64,000 nucleotides of DNA from Neisseria sp. oral taxon 014 str. F0314 (lineage in GTDB: Bacteria > Pseudomonadota > Gammaproteobacteria > Burkholderiales > Neisseriaceae): assembly GCF_005886145.1 (NCBI RefSeq), contig NZ_CP040504.1:558001-622000 (forward strand), read 5' to 3'. The position numbers were made by a program, and so were the translations under genes. Below, one piece after another: positions 46,424 to 54,792 of this stretch. The notes below the pieces were generated by a model, which saw nothing but the letters and a program-made list of their open reading frames with translations, had not been told where the DNA came from and did not search any database. Position 1 is the first letter of the stretch. Every line of letters begins with the position of its first letter.

Positions 46424-46816
46424 TCAAAGGGCCTGTGCGCCCCACGCCATCAATCCCGAGCAGAGAAAAAACATAATCCATTGTCCCAGCAGATAATAGT
46501 TTTTGCCGCCGCATCCTGCCACTTTGAGCTGTACCAGCCATACCACGCCCCATACGCCTAGATAAGCGGCAATGAAATAAGCGATTTCCCGCCGCACGCC
46601 CGCCATCTGCGTACATGCCAGCAGATAGGCGGCAGCGGCCGTCAGGAATAAGTCGACGCTAACCAGTTGGAACACGCATAAAGCCTGCATCCAATTGCGC
46701 CTGTCTTTTTCCCCATTGGTTCGCAAACTCAAAGTCTCCCGCGTCCCGACAATCAGATGCGCGAAAAATGCCGCGGTCAGCAATAAAGCCGCCGCCAAAA
46801 AGGGGATATTCACCAT
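46424..46816 (-). CDS. Small integral membrane protein
   Basis: A 130-aa inner-membrane protein with four predicted helices (about 4-24, 45-66, 79-97, 105-127). No family is recognised with confidence; DUF-type small membrane proteins of Neisseria look similar. GGGAG site. Its start lies 24 nt after the stop of the oxidoreductase gene at 46841. Confidence 0.7.
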   Translation of the reverse strand: MVNIPFLAAALLLTAAFFAHLIVGTRETLSLRTNGEKDRRNWMQALCVFQLVSVDLFLTAAAAYLLACTQMAGVRREIAYFIAAYLGVWGVVWLVQLKVAGCGGKNYYLLGQWIMFFLCSGLMAWGAQAL

Positions 46817-46840
46817 ATATTCTCCCGAAACCGGTTTCGT

Positions 46841-47410
46841 TCAGACCACGCCTGCCAGTGCCGATAAAAACGCCTGCCGTTTTTCCTGTGCAGCCAGATT
46901 CACGCGGCCGCAGTTGACCCATTTGCAGCGTTTGGCACCCACACCTTTAAACGTATGGCCGAGCATGGCCTTGCCCACGGTATTGCCGCAAAAATATTTC
47001 AAATAGAAAGTCGGTGCGGTGGAAGTGCTGACAACCAGCACTTCGTCAATATCCAACAGCCCTTTAAGGCCTGTTTTGCTTTCCACATAGGCAAACTGTT
47101 TCAACAGCACTTTGTCGAGAAACCCTTTGACGATAGCGGGCATATCCGCCCACCAAATCGGGAAAATGAAAATCAGACGGCGGCTTTCTTTAATCATCTG
47201 CTGGTATTTCTGTACCAACGGATCAAGCGCCTGCCCTTGGTTGAAAAGAGCCAGCTCTTCTTTACTGTAAACGGGGTTGAAACCTTCCGCGTATAAATCG
47301 ATGACTCGGCAGGCTTCGTTTTTAGCCGCCAGCAGCTTTTGCGTTTCCTGCAGAATGGCATGGTTGAAACTGCCTTCGTAAGGATGAGCGTAAATAACGG
47401 TCGTTGCCAT
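46841..47410 (-). CDS. NAD(P)H quinone oxidoreductase-like flavoprotein
   Basis: A 189-aa flavodoxin-fold protein of the NQO1/KefF/MdaB family. FMN/FAD contacts are in YAHPYEGSFNHAI and the quinone-reductase signature FPIWWADMPAIVKGFLDKV is complete. It would reduce quinones or other electrophiles with NAD(P)H. The ATG at 47410 follows TAGGAG; 24 upstream in-frame codons come from a DUS and are unlikely. Next to a nitroreductase, it suggests a redox-detoxification pair. Confidence 0.85.
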   Translation of the reverse strand: MATTVIYAHPYEGSFNHAILQETQKLLAAKNEACRVIDLYAEGFNPVYSKEELALFNQGQALDPLVQKYQQMIKESRRLIFIFPIWWADMPAIVKGFLDKVLLKQFAYVESKTGLKGLLDIDEVLVVSTSTAPTFYLKYFCGNTVGKAMLGHTFKGVGAKRCKWVNCGRVNLAAQEKRQAFLSALAGVV

Positions 47411-47478
47411 AGCGTTACTCCTAAACAATGGTTGTCCCGAATTCCCGACTGTGCAATGTTTCAGACGGCCTCCCCCGT

Positions 47479-48204
47479 TCAAATCCGCCGGTATACCTCT
47501 TCAAACGGCAATCTGAAACGCTCGCCCCAAATACCGCGGCCGGGCTTGCGGATGCCGCAGACGACTATCATATTGATTTCCGCACCGCGCGGCAGCTTGA
47601 GGATGCGTTTGACCATGCGGCTGTCCAACCCTTCCAGCGGACAAGTGTCGTAGTCTGCCTCCGCCATCGCCAGCATAAAGGTTTGCGCGGCCAGACCGCA
47701 GCTTTTGTGAACAACGTTGCGCATATCGTTTTCGGACAAATCGCGCATAACCGGACGAAACAGCCCGATACACCAAGCCAAGGCCACGCGGAACGCGCCG
47801 AACAGGCCGAAACAGCGGCTATACAGGAAGGGCAGCATCCTGCCGTAATACATTTCGCTGGCCTTTATCCGCTTCGCGTGTTTTTCGGGCGGGCTGTTGC
47901 GTTCGATGTTGCCGCGTTCAAATTCAGATACGGCCTGCGCGCGGCGGCGGTGCAAATCTTGGCGGGTAACGAACACAACCGCCTGCTGCGCGGTTTCCGC
48001 CGCCCGCTGGCTCAAACAAGCTGCGGCGAGCCGTTTTAAAACGGCGGGATCGGTAACATGGTAAAACTCGTAAAGCTGCATATTCGAGCTGCTGGGCGCA
48101 AGCTGCGCGGTTTGCAGGCAACGGCGGACGGTATCGGCGTCAACAGGGGTTTCGTCGTAATGACGAACCGAACGGCGGCGGTTCAGCAAGTCGGTCAGGC
48201 TCAT
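47479..48204 (-). CDS. Nitroreductase family protein
   Basis: A 241-aa FMN nitroreductase-family protein. The N-terminal NRRRSVRHYDETPVD and the APSSSNMQLYEF segment bind FMN phosphate; the EGLDSRMVKRIL segment is the family equivalent of the GxD motif. It reduces nitroaromatics, quinones or enones with NAD(P)H. Start at 48204 has AAAGGA. It lies in the block that separates hlyD from the RbbA-like gene. Confidence 0.85.
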   Translation of the reverse strand: MSLTDLLNRRRSVRHYDETPVDADTVRRCLQTAQLAPSSSNMQLYEFYHVTDPAVLKRLAAACLSQRAAETAQQAVVFVTRQDLHRRRAQAVSEFERGNIERNSPPEKHAKRIKASEMYYGRMLPFLYSRCFGLFGAFRVALAWCIGLFRPVMRDLSENDMRNVVHKSCGLAAQTFMLAMAEADYDTCPLEGLDSRMVKRILKLPRGAEINMIVVCGIRKPGRGIWGERFRLPFEEVYRRI

Positions 48205-48247
48205 GCGCAAAGTCCTTTCGTATTCGATTCTCCAGTAATACAAACGG

Positions 48248-48283
48248 TTTCAGACGGCCTCTTCCCAAACAGGCCGTCTGAAA
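48248..48283 (-). terminator. DUS terminator of tetR-hlyD
   Basis: TTTCAGACGGCCTC and AGGCCGTCTGAAA pair with a 9-nt loop right after the hlyD stop (48286), which would end the tetR-hlyD transcript before the nitroreductase gene. Confidence 0.7.
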
Positions 48284-48285
48284 AA

Positions 48286-49359
48286 CTATTGCGGCAGCTT
48301 CACTGCCAATTCGGACGGCCAAGCCGCTTTGCCGTCGGTTTTGACAAAGCCGTTGCCGGTCATGCCGCCTTTGAGCAGACGGTTATACTTCGCCGCCGTT
48401 TCACGCGGGATTCGCAGTTTCACTTTAAACATCAGCTTGGCGCGTTCATCAATCGTTTCCACCGCCTTAGGCGTGAACTGCGCGTCGGTGGCGATGAATT
48501 GGATTTTGGCGGGGAACACGGCATCAATGCCGTCCAGCCTGATGCGTGCGTCGTCGTTGACTTTCAGACGGCTTATGCTGCCGGTCGGCAGAAAAATATT
48601 CATGGAAACATCGTTCGGATCAAGCAGGCTGACCACTTTCGAACCGGATGCCACCACATTGCCGACTTCCGCGATTTTGTATTCCACCCTGCCGCTTATC
48701 GGCGCACGGATGTTCATGTCGTCGTTGGCGAATGAGGCCGATTTCACCGCCGCCTTCGCCTGCGCCACCGCCGCCTTGGCTTCGGCTTGGGCGGCAGCAC
48801 TCTGTGCCACGGTAGCCTGCGCTTCGTCCCGCGCCGCTTCGGCGGCCTTCACCGCAGCGGCGGCACGCTCGTAATCCGCCTGGCGCTTGGTTACCTCCGA
48901 TTGCGATACCAACTGGTCGGCAAACAATTTGCGCGCATTGTCCAACTCCATTTTAGCGACGCGCTGCTGCTGCCTGCTTGCAGCCACATTTGCCTGTGCG
49001 CGTGCAACCGTCTGTTTCATCTGCGCTTCGGCGGCTCTCGCCCGGCTTACCGCCTCCTGCTGCCGCGCCTCCGCCGCCTGCGCCTCTTCCAAACGGCTGC
49101 CGCTGGTTTCAGAAGACAATTCCGCCAACACATCGCCTGCCTTCACTTCCGCCCCCTCTTCCGCCGGCATGGCCTTCACCCGCCCCGGATACAGGCTGGC
49201 GACATCGATGCGGTTCAATTCCAGCCGCCCGTTGGATTGCGCAATCCATTCCGGCAGTTTGCCGTTGTGATGCTGACGGTAATACCAGAAACCGCCCGCA
49301 GCCAAGGCGGCAATAACGGCGATTGAAACAACTTTTTTCATTGCAGTGTTTTTCTTCAT
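48286..49359 (-). CDS. HlyD-family membrane fusion protein (YhiI-like)
   Basis: A 357-aa periplasmic adaptor. One N-terminal membrane helix (about 7-26, VVSIAVIAALAAGGFWYY), a biotinyl-lipoyl barrel split around a long Ala/Gln/Glu-rich coiled-coil hairpin (about 85-205), then a beta-barrel domain. It is like E. coli YhiI and should link the RbbA-like pump to the OprM-type channel. Its ATG overlaps the tetR stop (ATGA), so it is coupled to the regulator. Confidence 0.9.
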   Translation of the reverse strand: MKKNTAMKKVVSIAVIAALAAGGFWYYRQHHNGKLPEWIAQSNGRLELNRIDVASLYPGRVKAMPAEEGAEVKAGDVLAELSSETSGSRLEEAQAAEARQQEAVSRARAAEAQMKQTVARAQANVAASRQQQRVAKMELDNARKLFADQLVSQSEVTKRQADYERAAAAVKAAEAARDEAQATVAQSAAAQAEAKAAVAQAKAAVKSASFANDDMNIRAPISGRVEYKIAEVGNVVASGSKVVSLLDPNDVSMNIFLPTGSISRLKVNDDARIRLDGIDAVFPAKIQFIATDAQFTPKAVETIDERAKLMFKVKLRIPRETAAKYNRLLKGGMTGNGFVKTDGKAAWPSELAVKLPQ

Positions 49360-50009
49360 TGTTTTTTCCTATCCGACCGGATACCGACACATTCAAGACG
49401 GCTCGGGAACATGGCGCAAACCGCCCATTCCAAACGCTGGCTGATGGCCTCGTCAGTCAGCAACGCCCCCACATTCCGGCTCAACTCGTCCGACAACAAT
49501 CCCATACTGTTAAACCGCGTCCCCAACACCATCGGCGCAATTACCGCGCTGCTGAGATAACCCAACCGCTGTATCGTGGCTGTCGGCACCCCGTCATCAA
49601 TAGCGGCACACTCCTCCAACAACCCCACAATCACCCTCGTCCGTTCTTCCATTTCAGACTTGAGAAACTCGTTGGCAATAGCGATATTATCGGCACTATC
49701 AGTAAAAATACGCTGTATAAACAATAAATTATCCCGAACCGATTGCGCAATGGCGAAAGCGGCGTAATACAGGCGCGCAAACGGCTCATCCGGCACGTCG
49801 GCGAAATCTAAACGCCCGAATGCGGTTATATTGTAATGACGGAACATTTCCAACATAAAAACATCTTTGTTTTCAAAAAGATGATGAAACATTCCCGAAC
49901 TTAATTCCGCTTCGGCGGCAAGCAGCCGCACAGAAAGCTTGCTGTAACCCAGTTCAGGATAAAGTTTCTCACCCGCGGCAATGAATTTGGTACGCGCTGA
50001 CTCGGACAT
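49356..50009 (-). CDS. TetR-family regulator, first copy
   Basis: A 217-aa TetR-like repressor. N-terminal HTH (residues 8-55, ARTKFIAAGEKLYPELGYSKLSVRLLA) and an all-helical ligand domain. The ATG at 50009 follows GGGA; a GTG one codon earlier is less likely. It is translationally coupled to hlyD, so it likely represses the efflux gene and itself through the palindrome at 50027-50050. It is a paralogue of the TetR encoded upstream (50148-50792). Confidence 0.88.
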   Translation of the reverse strand: MSESARTKFIAAGEKLYPELGYSKLSVRLLAAEAELSSGMFHHLFENKDVFMLEMFRHYNITAFGRLDFADVPDEPFARLYYAAFAIAQSVRDNLLFIQRIFTDSADNIAIANEFLKSEMEERTRVIVGLLEECAAIDDGVPTATIQRLGYLSSAVIAPMVLGTRFNSMGLLSDELSRNVGALLTDEAISQRLEWAVCAMFPSRLECVGIRSDRKKQ

Positions 50010-50026
50010 CACATTTCCCTTACGAT

Positions 50027-50050
50027 ATTATTGGACATACGTCCAATAAT
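50027..50050. promoter_or_regulatory. TetR operator of the tetR-hlyD unit
   Basis: Inverted repeat ATTATTGGAC / GTCCAATAAT with a 4-nt centre, 17 nt before the tetR ATG. Its core TTGGAC-4 nt-GTCCAA is shared with the operator at 50824-50841. Confidence 0.75.
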
Positions 50051-50147
50051 AGACCTGACAATACCGCTTGACAAGAGCGGTTCTTAAGGCCGTCTGAAAG
50101 CGGCAGACCGATGAGTTCGCCACTTCCAGACCTGTTATAATAATATA

Positions 50148-50792
50148 TTAATTTTTAGCCGGATGCTTTTGGGAACGGTATTGAGGAAACAATGCTTGGA
50201 AAGCCCAATTGATACGTTGGTGGATGGCCGAGTCGGTCAGCAAATCCTCATGTTTCTCGTTCATTTCATCAGTCAGAATCCCCATCAGCCGGTAACGGGT
50301 ATTCATAATCATCGGCGATATAATCGCCCCGTTAAGAAACTCAAACTGATTAAACAATTCGAGTTCGGACATATCTTCTCTGCCGTTACATGCCTTGATA
50401 TGCTGAATCATGCCGTAGGCTAACATTTTATGTTGTTTTTTCAAAGCCTTGGTCATTAACTCAACCCCTTCCGCGCTGTCTAGCAGCATTCTGTGTATCC
50501 ACACCAAATGCTCGCGTATGGTAACGGCCAGCCGCCATACAATCTGATACAGCCGCTCTGTTTCTTCTATATTCTGGGCGAAATCAAACGACACCCTTCC
50601 CAACGCGCGGTTGCTGTATTCAATCAACATTGCCTTAACAAATTCATCTTTGTCGGCAAACATTTGGTTGAATGTCTCCATATCCGAGTTCAAATGCTCG
50701 GCAATGGCCTTCTCTGAAAGCTGCCGATAACCGCATTTTGGGTAAAGATGAATACCTGCCGAAATAAATTGCGCACTTGTTACTCCATTCAT
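50148..50792 (-). CDS. TetR-family regulator, second copy
   Basis: A 214-aa TetR-like protein, paralogous to the downstream one (shared FISAGIHLYP.CGY..LS and NTRYRLMGILTDEMNEKHEDLLTDSAIHQRINWAFQALFP versus TRFNSMGLLSDELSRNVGALLTDEAISQRLEWAVCAMFP). The ATG at 50792 has AAGGTGAGAG upstream; earlier ATGs are possible. A gap of 138 nt with one DUS separates the two genes. A matching operator lies 32 nt upstream of its start, so the two may cross-regulate. Confidence 0.85.
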   Translation of the reverse strand: MNGVTSAQFISAGIHLYPKCGYRQLSEKAIAEHLNSDMETFNQMFADKDEFVKAMLIEYSNRALGRVSFDFAQNIEETERLYQIVWRLAVTIREHLVWIHRMLLDSAEGVELMTKALKKQHKMLAYGMIQHIKACNGREDMSELELFNQFEFLNGAIISPMIMNTRYRLMGILTDEMNEKHEDLLTDSAIHQRINWAFQALFPQYRSQKHPAKN

Positions 50793-50823
50793 AGCTCTCA
50801 CCTTAACTCGCTGCATTATTTTA

Positions 50824-50841
50824 ATTGGACGCACGTCCAAT
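50824..50841. promoter_or_regulatory. TetR operator upstream of the second tetR
   Basis: An 18-bp palindrome ATTGGAC-GCAC-GTCCAAT, almost identical in core to the operator at 50027-50050. Confidence 0.75.
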
Positions 50842-50957
50842 ATATATTAAATCAACCTAATTATCAATGACTATGAACCAATGCTTACAATACGATAAAT
50901 TTCATTACAAATCTGCAAGTTGGCATTCTCCATCTTTCCTTCAGATAAAAACAAAAC

Positions 50958-51006
50958 AAAGGCCGTCTGAAAAACCGACGGTATTCATCAGTTTTTCAGA
51001 CGGCCT
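50958..51006 (-). terminator. DUS terminator of nlpD
   Basis: AAAGGCCGTCTGAAAAAC / GTTTTTCAGACGGCCT with a 15-nt loop, about 64 nt downstream of the nlpD stop. Confidence 0.65.
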
Positions 51007-51069
51007 AAAACATACTTTAAAAACTATCCTGCAGACATTATCCCACCAGCAAACATTACCTTTACTGAT

Positions 51070-52017
51070 TTAGAAAGCAACATAATTGGCAGGATTGACA
51101 GGTTTGCCGTTTTGACGCACCTCAAAGTGAAGTTGGGTACGGCTGGCATCGGAATTGCCCATTTTGGCAATGGTCTGGCCACGTTTCACAGTCTGACCTT
51201 CGTTAACCAAAAGGCTTTGGTTATGACCGTATGCGCTCAGGAAAGTCGGACTATGCTGAATAATAACCAAATTACCGTAACCGCGCAGTCCGGAACCGGC
51301 ATATACCACTTTACCATCGGCCGCAGCCACGACAGGCTGCCCCGGATTACCGGCAATGTCCACACCTTTGTTGGTACCGCCGAATTTAGTGATGACGTTG
51401 CCCGCAGTCGGCCGCTGCCAAGTAATGCCGCCGGTGTTGCGCACACCGCCCGTCGATACGGTCGGCGTTGTCGCAGGAGTTGCAACCTTAGATGTGTTTG
51501 CCTGCGGGGTAGAAGGTACATTCGGTGTGGCAGATGAAGCTGCTGGAGGCTGAGTACGCGCCGCAGAAGTTGCCGCGCCGCCTGCCGGAGCGGTATAACC
51601 CGCCGGTTTCACGCGCAGAACCTGACCCACGCTGATGGTATTGTCGGCCATATTGTTCCAAGCGCGCAGATTGTCTTGGGTAATCTGGTAACGTTTGGCA
51701 ATATTATAAACCGTATCTCCGCGTACTACGGTATGAGTGGCCGCGTTAATATCGACGGGCGCATTGGAAGGAATGTAGCCGCCGGAAGAAGCAGCAGGAT
51801 AACTTTGCGAAGCAGGCGGAGTATACGGTGCGGATTCGGCAGGGTTGTTGCCCGCATTCGGTTCATAAGGCGTTGCACCATACGGATTGCTTGAAGAAGC
51901 GGCCGAACCGCCACCCGAAGTTCCTGCTACGACGGGAGCAGGTTGTTGGGTGGTACAAGCACCGACTAAAAGAGCCAAAGCTGCCGGAACAGCATAGAAT
52001 GCGGTCTTTTTCAACAT
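51070..52017 (-). CDS. nlpD: LysM/LytM lipoprotein NlpD (amidase activator)
   Basis: A 315-aa lipoprotein. Lipobox VGAC (Cys21), Ser/Pro/Ala-rich linker, LysM peptidoglycan-binding domain (about 92-140, [19 protein letters not shown]), second linker, C-terminal M23/LytM domain (about 200-313). The zinc ligands are lost: NKGVDIAG instead of HxxxD, and QLHFEVR instead of HxH. Such degenerate LytM proteins activate the amidase AmiC for daughter-cell separation, as shown for neisserial NlpD. Followed downstream from surE, as in many proteobacteria. Confidence 0.92.
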   Translation of the reverse strand: MLKKTAFYAVPAALALLVGACTTQQPAPVVAGTSGGGSAASSSNPYGATPYEPNAGNNPAESAPYTPPASQSYPAASSGGYIPSNAPVDINAATHTVVRGDTVYNIAKRYQITQDNLRAWNNMADNTISVGQVLRVKPAGYTAPAGGAATSAARTQPPAASSATPNVPSTPQANTSKVATPATTPTVSTGGVRNTGGITWQRPTAGNVITKFGGTNKGVDIAGNPGQPVVAAADGKVVYAGSGLRGYGNLVIIQHSPTFLSAYGHNQSLLVNEGQTVKRGQTIAKMGNSDASRTQLHFEVRQNGKPVNPANYVAF

Positions 52018-52252
52018 ATTTGTTACCTTTGTCAATGGGGTTATTTCTATTCGGGCATATCATAATCAAAATATGACCCGTTCTCAAGTGCTGCGGGCGT
52101 TAGGACTTGTTAAAATGCTCATAAACGCTGGGTTTCCGACCCGCAAAACAGATAACTTGCGATACCGTTTCAGACAATCTGAAACGAAGTTTTCGATAAG
52201 GAACCGACAATGTTTTTCACAATGAGGCCGTCTGAAAAATCATCGTTTTTAC

Positions 52253-53011
52253 TTATTCCGCCTTTACCGTCCCTTCCCAAAATCTGACCACGCCTTCCAA
52301 CTGCGCATAATCGGTCAAATCAATCTGCAACGGGGTAACGGTAATAAATCCTGCCTCGCATTCTCCGAAATCGGTACCTTCCTCGCGATCGGAAATATCG
52401 CCGACCGGCCCTATCCAGTAAATCGGTTCGCCGCGCGGATTGCGCATCGGTACGACGCTCTGTTCATGATGGCGGCGTCCGAGTCGGGTTATTTTGATTC
52501 CCTGAATCTCATCGGACGCGACGGCAGGGATGTTCACGTTCCATAATACAGGCAGTTTGGGCGGTGTTTTGACCAAGCGGTCAATCATCATCCAAGCCGC
52601 TTTTTCCGCGGTTTCCCAATACCGTCCGCTGTAATCGTTCAATGAGAAGGCCACTGCGGGAATACCCATCAAATAGGCTTCTGTCGCCGCAGCCACCGTA
52701 CCCGAATAAAGCGTGTCGTCTCCCATATTCGCACCGTTGTTGATGCCGGAAAACACCAAATCAGGACGGAAATCCGGCAAAGCGTGCAACCCCAGATGAA
52801 TGCAGTCGGTCGGCGTACCGCTGACATAGTAAAACCCGTTCTGTGCCTGTTTGATATGCAACGGCCGGTCAAGCGTCAGCGAATTGCTGACGCCGCTGCG
52901 GTCGCGTTCGGGCGCAACTACGCGCACATTGGCAAACTCCCCTGCCACGCGCGCCAAAACGGCAATTCCGGGGGCGAGATAACCGTCGTCATTACAGATT
53001 AAGATATTCAT
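52253..53011 (-). CDS. surE: 5'/3'-nucleotidase SurE
   Basis: A 252-aa metal-dependent nucleotidase and exopolyphosphatase. Motifs [10 protein letters not shown] (Asp8, Asp9 bind metal), APERDRSG, and [19 protein letters not shown] are complete. SurE recycles nucleoside monophosphates under stress. It precedes nlpD on the same strand with a 235-nt gap that holds one DUS. No strong ribosome-binding site. Confidence 0.93.
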   Translation of the reverse strand: MNILICNDDGYLAPGIAVLARVAGEFANVRVVAPERDRSGVSNSLTLDRPLHIKQAQNGFYYVSGTPTDCIHLGLHALPDFRPDLVFSGINNGANMGDDTLYSGTVAAATEAYLMGIPAVAFSLNDYSGRYWETAEKAAWMMIDRLVKTPPKLPVLWNVNIPAVASDEIQGIKITRLGRRHHEQSVVPMRNPRGEPIYWIGPVGDISDREEGTDFGECEAGFITVTPLQIDLTDYAQLEGVVRFWEGTVKAE

Positions 53012-53191
53012 ATTATTCTATAAAAATAAAAACGGGGTTATTTTAATAGCTTGTACGACTATTTGTCTACGCCGCTTCAAGCCGCTTCAAATACCGTAGA
53101 GGCCGTCTGAAAACATTTGAATGACTTTAACGCAGCATACGAATCGGCTATATAATGGGCAAGTCAGCCACCACAGCGATAAGGACATGCC

Positions 53192-53533
53192 GTGAAACAA
53201 TATACCCTTGACCCCAAAGCCCTTTTGGGCGGTATCATCGCCCAAGACAATGATCAGGAAATCGTGCAACTTTCCCTGCAGAAAAACAACGAAATCCCGA
53301 CCTACGAAACCGACGCCATCATTCTGTTGCTAGTTCTGAACGGCAGCGCGCAAATCGTCAGCACACAAGGCACACTCGAAACCAAAGGCCTACAGGTAGT
53401 CCGGTTGGAGCCGAACGAGGCACACAGTATCCGTGCATTGGAAGACGCGACTAACATTTTGGTTATCAAACAACTTACACACTATAAGGCGGCGCGAACT
53501 TTAGCACCTTTTCGGAAAATCTTTGACACCTAG
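53192..53533 (+). CDS. Small cupin-fold protein at the prophage junction
   Basis: A 113-aa single-domain cupin (IVQLSLQKNNEIPTYETDAIILLLVLNGSAQIV ... VVRLEPNEAHSIRALEDATNILVIKQ). A GTG start with an AAGGA site 5 nt upstream is used. The metal-binding histidines of classic cupins are mostly missing. The last 15 codons (YKAARTLAPFRKIFDT) run through a sequence that is repeated 62 bp further on and may belong to the prophage end, so the native C-terminus may be altered. Confidence 0.75.
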   Translation: MKQYTLDPKALLGGIIAQDNDQEIVQLSLQKNNEIPTYETDAIILLLVLNGSAQIVSTQGTLETKGLQVVRLEPNEAHSIRALEDATNILVIKQLTHYKAARTLAPFRKIFDT

Positions 53534-53566
53534 TTAGGCCGCGCTATAAGGTGGAACTTTGATACC
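53483..53566. repeat. Repeated site near the prophage right end
   Basis: TATAAGGCGGCGCGAACTTT (from 53483) recurs as TATAAGGTGG-AACTTTGATACC at 53545-53566, starts 62 bp apart. Direct repeats of this size at a Mu end are typical of MuA transposase sites. No terminal TG dinucleotide could be placed with confidence. Confidence 0.4.
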
Positions 53567-53567
53567 G

Positions 53568-53584
53568 CCCGCCGTTTAGGCGGG
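53568..53584 (-). terminator. Short hairpin after the methylase gene
   Basis: CCCGCC-GTTTA-GGCGGG directly abuts the methylase stop. On the minus strand no T run follows; on the plus strand TTAATCTATTTT does, so it may stop cupin transcription instead. Confidence 0.5.
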
Positions 53585-54424
53585 TTAATCTATTTTATAA
53601 ATCATATTGTCCTGATACTCGATTCCTTTGCCCATCTTGGCATCTAGTGAAACGATATTGTAGCCGCTGAAGCGCCGGTATTTGTCCGGTTCGCACTCTT
53701 GCAAAAATTGGAAGTAGTCCAGCGCCTCGCTACGGGTGGAGCTAAATAGGATAAACGGTGGGCGCATATACTGAATCATACGCAGGAAGCTGACCATATT
53801 AAAGTATTTATCAGCGGCATACGCACCCTGAGCAGTGGACACATAAGGCGGGTCTAATACCAGCAGAGTATTGGGGTTATGCTGATGCTCAGCCATCAAA
53901 AGATTATAGTCTTGCCGGGTGATTTCGAGGCCGTCTAAATAGTCGGCAGCGATGGAGTATGGGGATTGGCGTACCTTATTGTAGAACTCAAACCCCAGCA
54001 ATTGTTCAAGCGAATTTGCTTGTTTGGCACTAAATAAAAGCCATGATGAAAGTACGCGCACATCAATGTGGCCTTGGAAATTAGTGATTGTTTGTTGCAC
54101 TGATCGGGTGCGTTCAGGGTCTAGCCTTGAGCCTTTGGGGATGCCGCCAACTATCTGCGCGATTTGTTCACGCAAACGGTTGTAATCTGGGATGTGCCGC
54201 AGGCGGTCTGAGTAGTTGTCATAGTCGTTGTAAATTACCCGCGCCTGCGGTTTGATACGTTTTGCAACGTGTGCCAACAAGCCGCTGCCGCCGAATACGT
54301 CTACAATTGTCCAATGTTTGCCGTCAGCTGGAATTTGCGACAATACTTTAGTGAAGTGTTTAATGAAATATCGCTTCTGTCCGACAAATGGCAGCGGGGC
54401 CGTTGAGTGGTATTTTTGCATCAT
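53585..54424 (-). CDS. Prophage DNA adenine methylase (D12 class)
   Basis: A 279-aa N6-adenine methyltransferase of the D12/Dam group. The SAM motif is DVFGGSGLLAH (about 42-52) after FVGQKRYF, and the catalytic motif IV is DPPY (about 192-195). In Mu the analogous end-of-genome position is held by mom, which protects phage DNA from restriction. It directly follows a com-like frame, whose terminal TAA lies 2 nt before this ATG. Two adjacent ATGs; the first is chosen, with GGAG 11 nt upstream. Confidence 0.88.
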   Translation of the reverse strand: MMQKYHSTAPLPFVGQKRYFIKHFTKVLSQIPADGKHWTIVDVFGGSGLLAHVAKRIKPQARVIYNDYDNYSDRLRHIPDYNRLREQIAQIVGGIPKGSRLDPERTRSVQQTITNFQGHIDVRVLSSWLLFSAKQANSLEQLLGFEFYNKVRQSPYSIAADYLDGLEITRQDYNLLMAEHQHNPNTLLVLDPPYVSTAQGAYAADKYFNMVSFLRMIQYMRPPFILFSSTRSEALDYFQFLQECEPDKYRRFSGYNIVSLDAKMGKGIEYQDNMIYKID

Positions 54425-54426
54425 TT

Positions 54427-54621
54427 TTACTTACTCTCCGACACTCTCGCTGGTGTTCTGAAATCAGTTTTAAAATGATGCTCGACGGCATTCTTAGTAA
54501 TGGTTGTCTAGCTGAAAGTATTAACCGTTTTACAACGGTTACACTTGATTTGTACGTTACCGCTGCCTTTGGCCAACAGTTTTTTGCAGTAGACACAACG
54601 TAATTCACGATAATAAACCAT
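54427..54621 (-). pseudogene. com: Com-like zinc-finger gene interrupted by an amber codon
   Basis: From the ATG at 54621 the frame encodes MVYYRELRCVYCKKLLA... with two CxxC pairs (RCVYCKK and KCNRCKT), a Com-type zinc finger. A TAG at 54508-54510 stops it at 37 aa. Without that codon the same frame would run 26 more codons to a TAA at 54427, giving 64 residues, close to the 62 of Mu Com, and ending 2 nt before the methylase ATG. Com activates translation of mom in Mu. The short form might be real, but the intact downstream frame favours a nonsense mutation. Confidence 0.6.
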
Positions 54622-54792
54622 GTCGCATTAACTCCGTTTAGGTTAGAATTACCGCCGCCTAGCTAGGCAAAGCGGCCTTGAAGTCAATGCAGGGTACATC
54701 TGCTTGGCTGGCGTGCCGGTGCTCGCAACACAGACACGTCGCCGCTCCTCTTTATTTAAAACTTTCTAAATTACTTTGTTTCCTCCATTTTC
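54622..54792. other. Prophage intergenic region upstream of com
   Basis: 171 nt without a gene, containing GC-rich inverted segments (GCCGCCTAGCTAGGC near 54651-54666) and a one-mismatch DUS at 54790-54802. Probably the promoter area of com-methylase. Confidence 0.4.

Noticed and set aside
16542..53100. Correia repeat elements
   Set aside because: The typical TATAGTGGATTAAA ends were not found; only TATAG-type ends of the dRS3-containing unit were seen.
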